Source: Zoogloea ramigera
GTDB lineage: Bacteria; Pseudomonadota; Gammaproteobacteria; Burkholderiales; Rhodocyclaceae
Direction of reading: 5' to 3'
DNA length: 64,000 bases
Assembly (NCBI RefSeq): GCF_006539865.1
Contig: NZ_BJNV01000005.1
Span: 1-64,000 of the forward strand
Shown here one piece after another: positions 63,896-64,000 of the stretch; position 1 is the stretch's first letter; every line of letters begins with the position of its first letter. The position numbers were made by a program, and so were the translations under genes. The notes beneath the pieces were generated by a model, which saw only the letters and a program-made list of their open reading frames with translations, did no database searches and was not told where the DNA came from.

Positions 63896-64000
63896 CGCCG
63901 CGCCTCCCCGCGCCGGGCCACCGCTGCCCCGGCCAAGAGCCCCAACACGATCGCCAGCACCAGGCCCAGCCGGTAGGGCAGCGCGGCCAACGCCAGCACC
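63892..64000 (-). CDS. azlC: AzlC family permease, 3' end only
   Basis: The C-terminal 35 or so residues are visible (LPYRLGLVLAIVLGLLAGAAVARRGEARR), matching the last helix of AzlC-type permeases. The stop codon overlaps the azlD start. The rest of the gene lies beyond the window. Confidence 0.75.
   Translation of the reverse strand, partial: VLALAALPYRLGLVLAIVLGLLAGAAVARRGEARR

Overview
The window is high-GC, gene-dense bacterial chromosome. Gene content and order point to a betaproteobacterium, most likely in or near the Rhodocyclales: an isc cluster preceded by trmJ and cysE, rimP-nusA-infB-rbfA-truB-rpsO-pnp in one direction, scpA/scpB/rluB beside trpS, and a PP0621-like gene with pilS-pilR. 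The taxonomic placement is inference from gene content; there is no rRNA and no recognisable tRNA here. No phage, transposase or CRISPR array was seen.

Layout. 1-4.2 kb: a sensor histidine kinase and a membrane-anchored spermidine-synthase-like protein. 4.2-12.4 kb: an alcohol/aldehyde oxidation module, with an ExaC-type aldehyde dehydrogenase, a DUF779 protein, a small cytochrome c, and a translationally coupled minus-strand set (PedF-type cytochrome c, PQQ-associated periplasmic binding protein, YVTN beta-propeller, cytochrome b561). An AcoR-type sigma54 activator sits beside it. Three near-consensus -24/-12 promoters flank the aldehyde dehydrogenase, the pedF set and the activator. No PQQ-dependent alcohol dehydrogenase is present.

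12.5-21.3 kb: iron-sulfur cluster assembly, in transcription order trmJ, cysE, iscR, a second cysteine desulfurase, iscS, iscU, iscA, hscB, hscA, fdx, iscX and a glutathione peroxidase. IscR type-1-like sites lie before iscR and before cysE. 21.4-23.4 kb: suhB, a TesA-like esterase and a methyltransferase. 23.5-32.6 kb: the nusA/infB translation and RNA operon, with a promoter and an apparent attenuator in its leader. 32.6-39.5 kb: rluB, scpB, scpA, trpS, a site-2-type protease, yciO, a PHP-domain RNase AM-like gene and an alpha/beta hydrolase. 39.5-44.4 kb: the glycine cleavage operon gcvT-gcvH-gcvP behind a tandem glycine riboswitch and a strong terminator.

44.4-48.4 kb: a trypsin-like protease, a Sel1/SLT transglycosylase, and a head-to-head junction where a nucleotide-sugar dehydrogenase and a GGDEF-EAL gene both lose their 5' parts. 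48.4-51.6 kb: pilR, pilS and a PP0621-like gene. 51.7-63.1 kb: an aminotransferase diverging from mtnA, a FucA-like class II aldolase (together suggesting a dihydroxyacetone-phosphate shunt for methylthioribose or 5-deoxyribose phosphate), a multidomain hybrid kinase, an HD-GYP response regulator and a GGDEF-EAL protein. 63.2-63.5 kb: a 43-bp tandem repeat array. The window closes with azlD and the 3' end of azlC.
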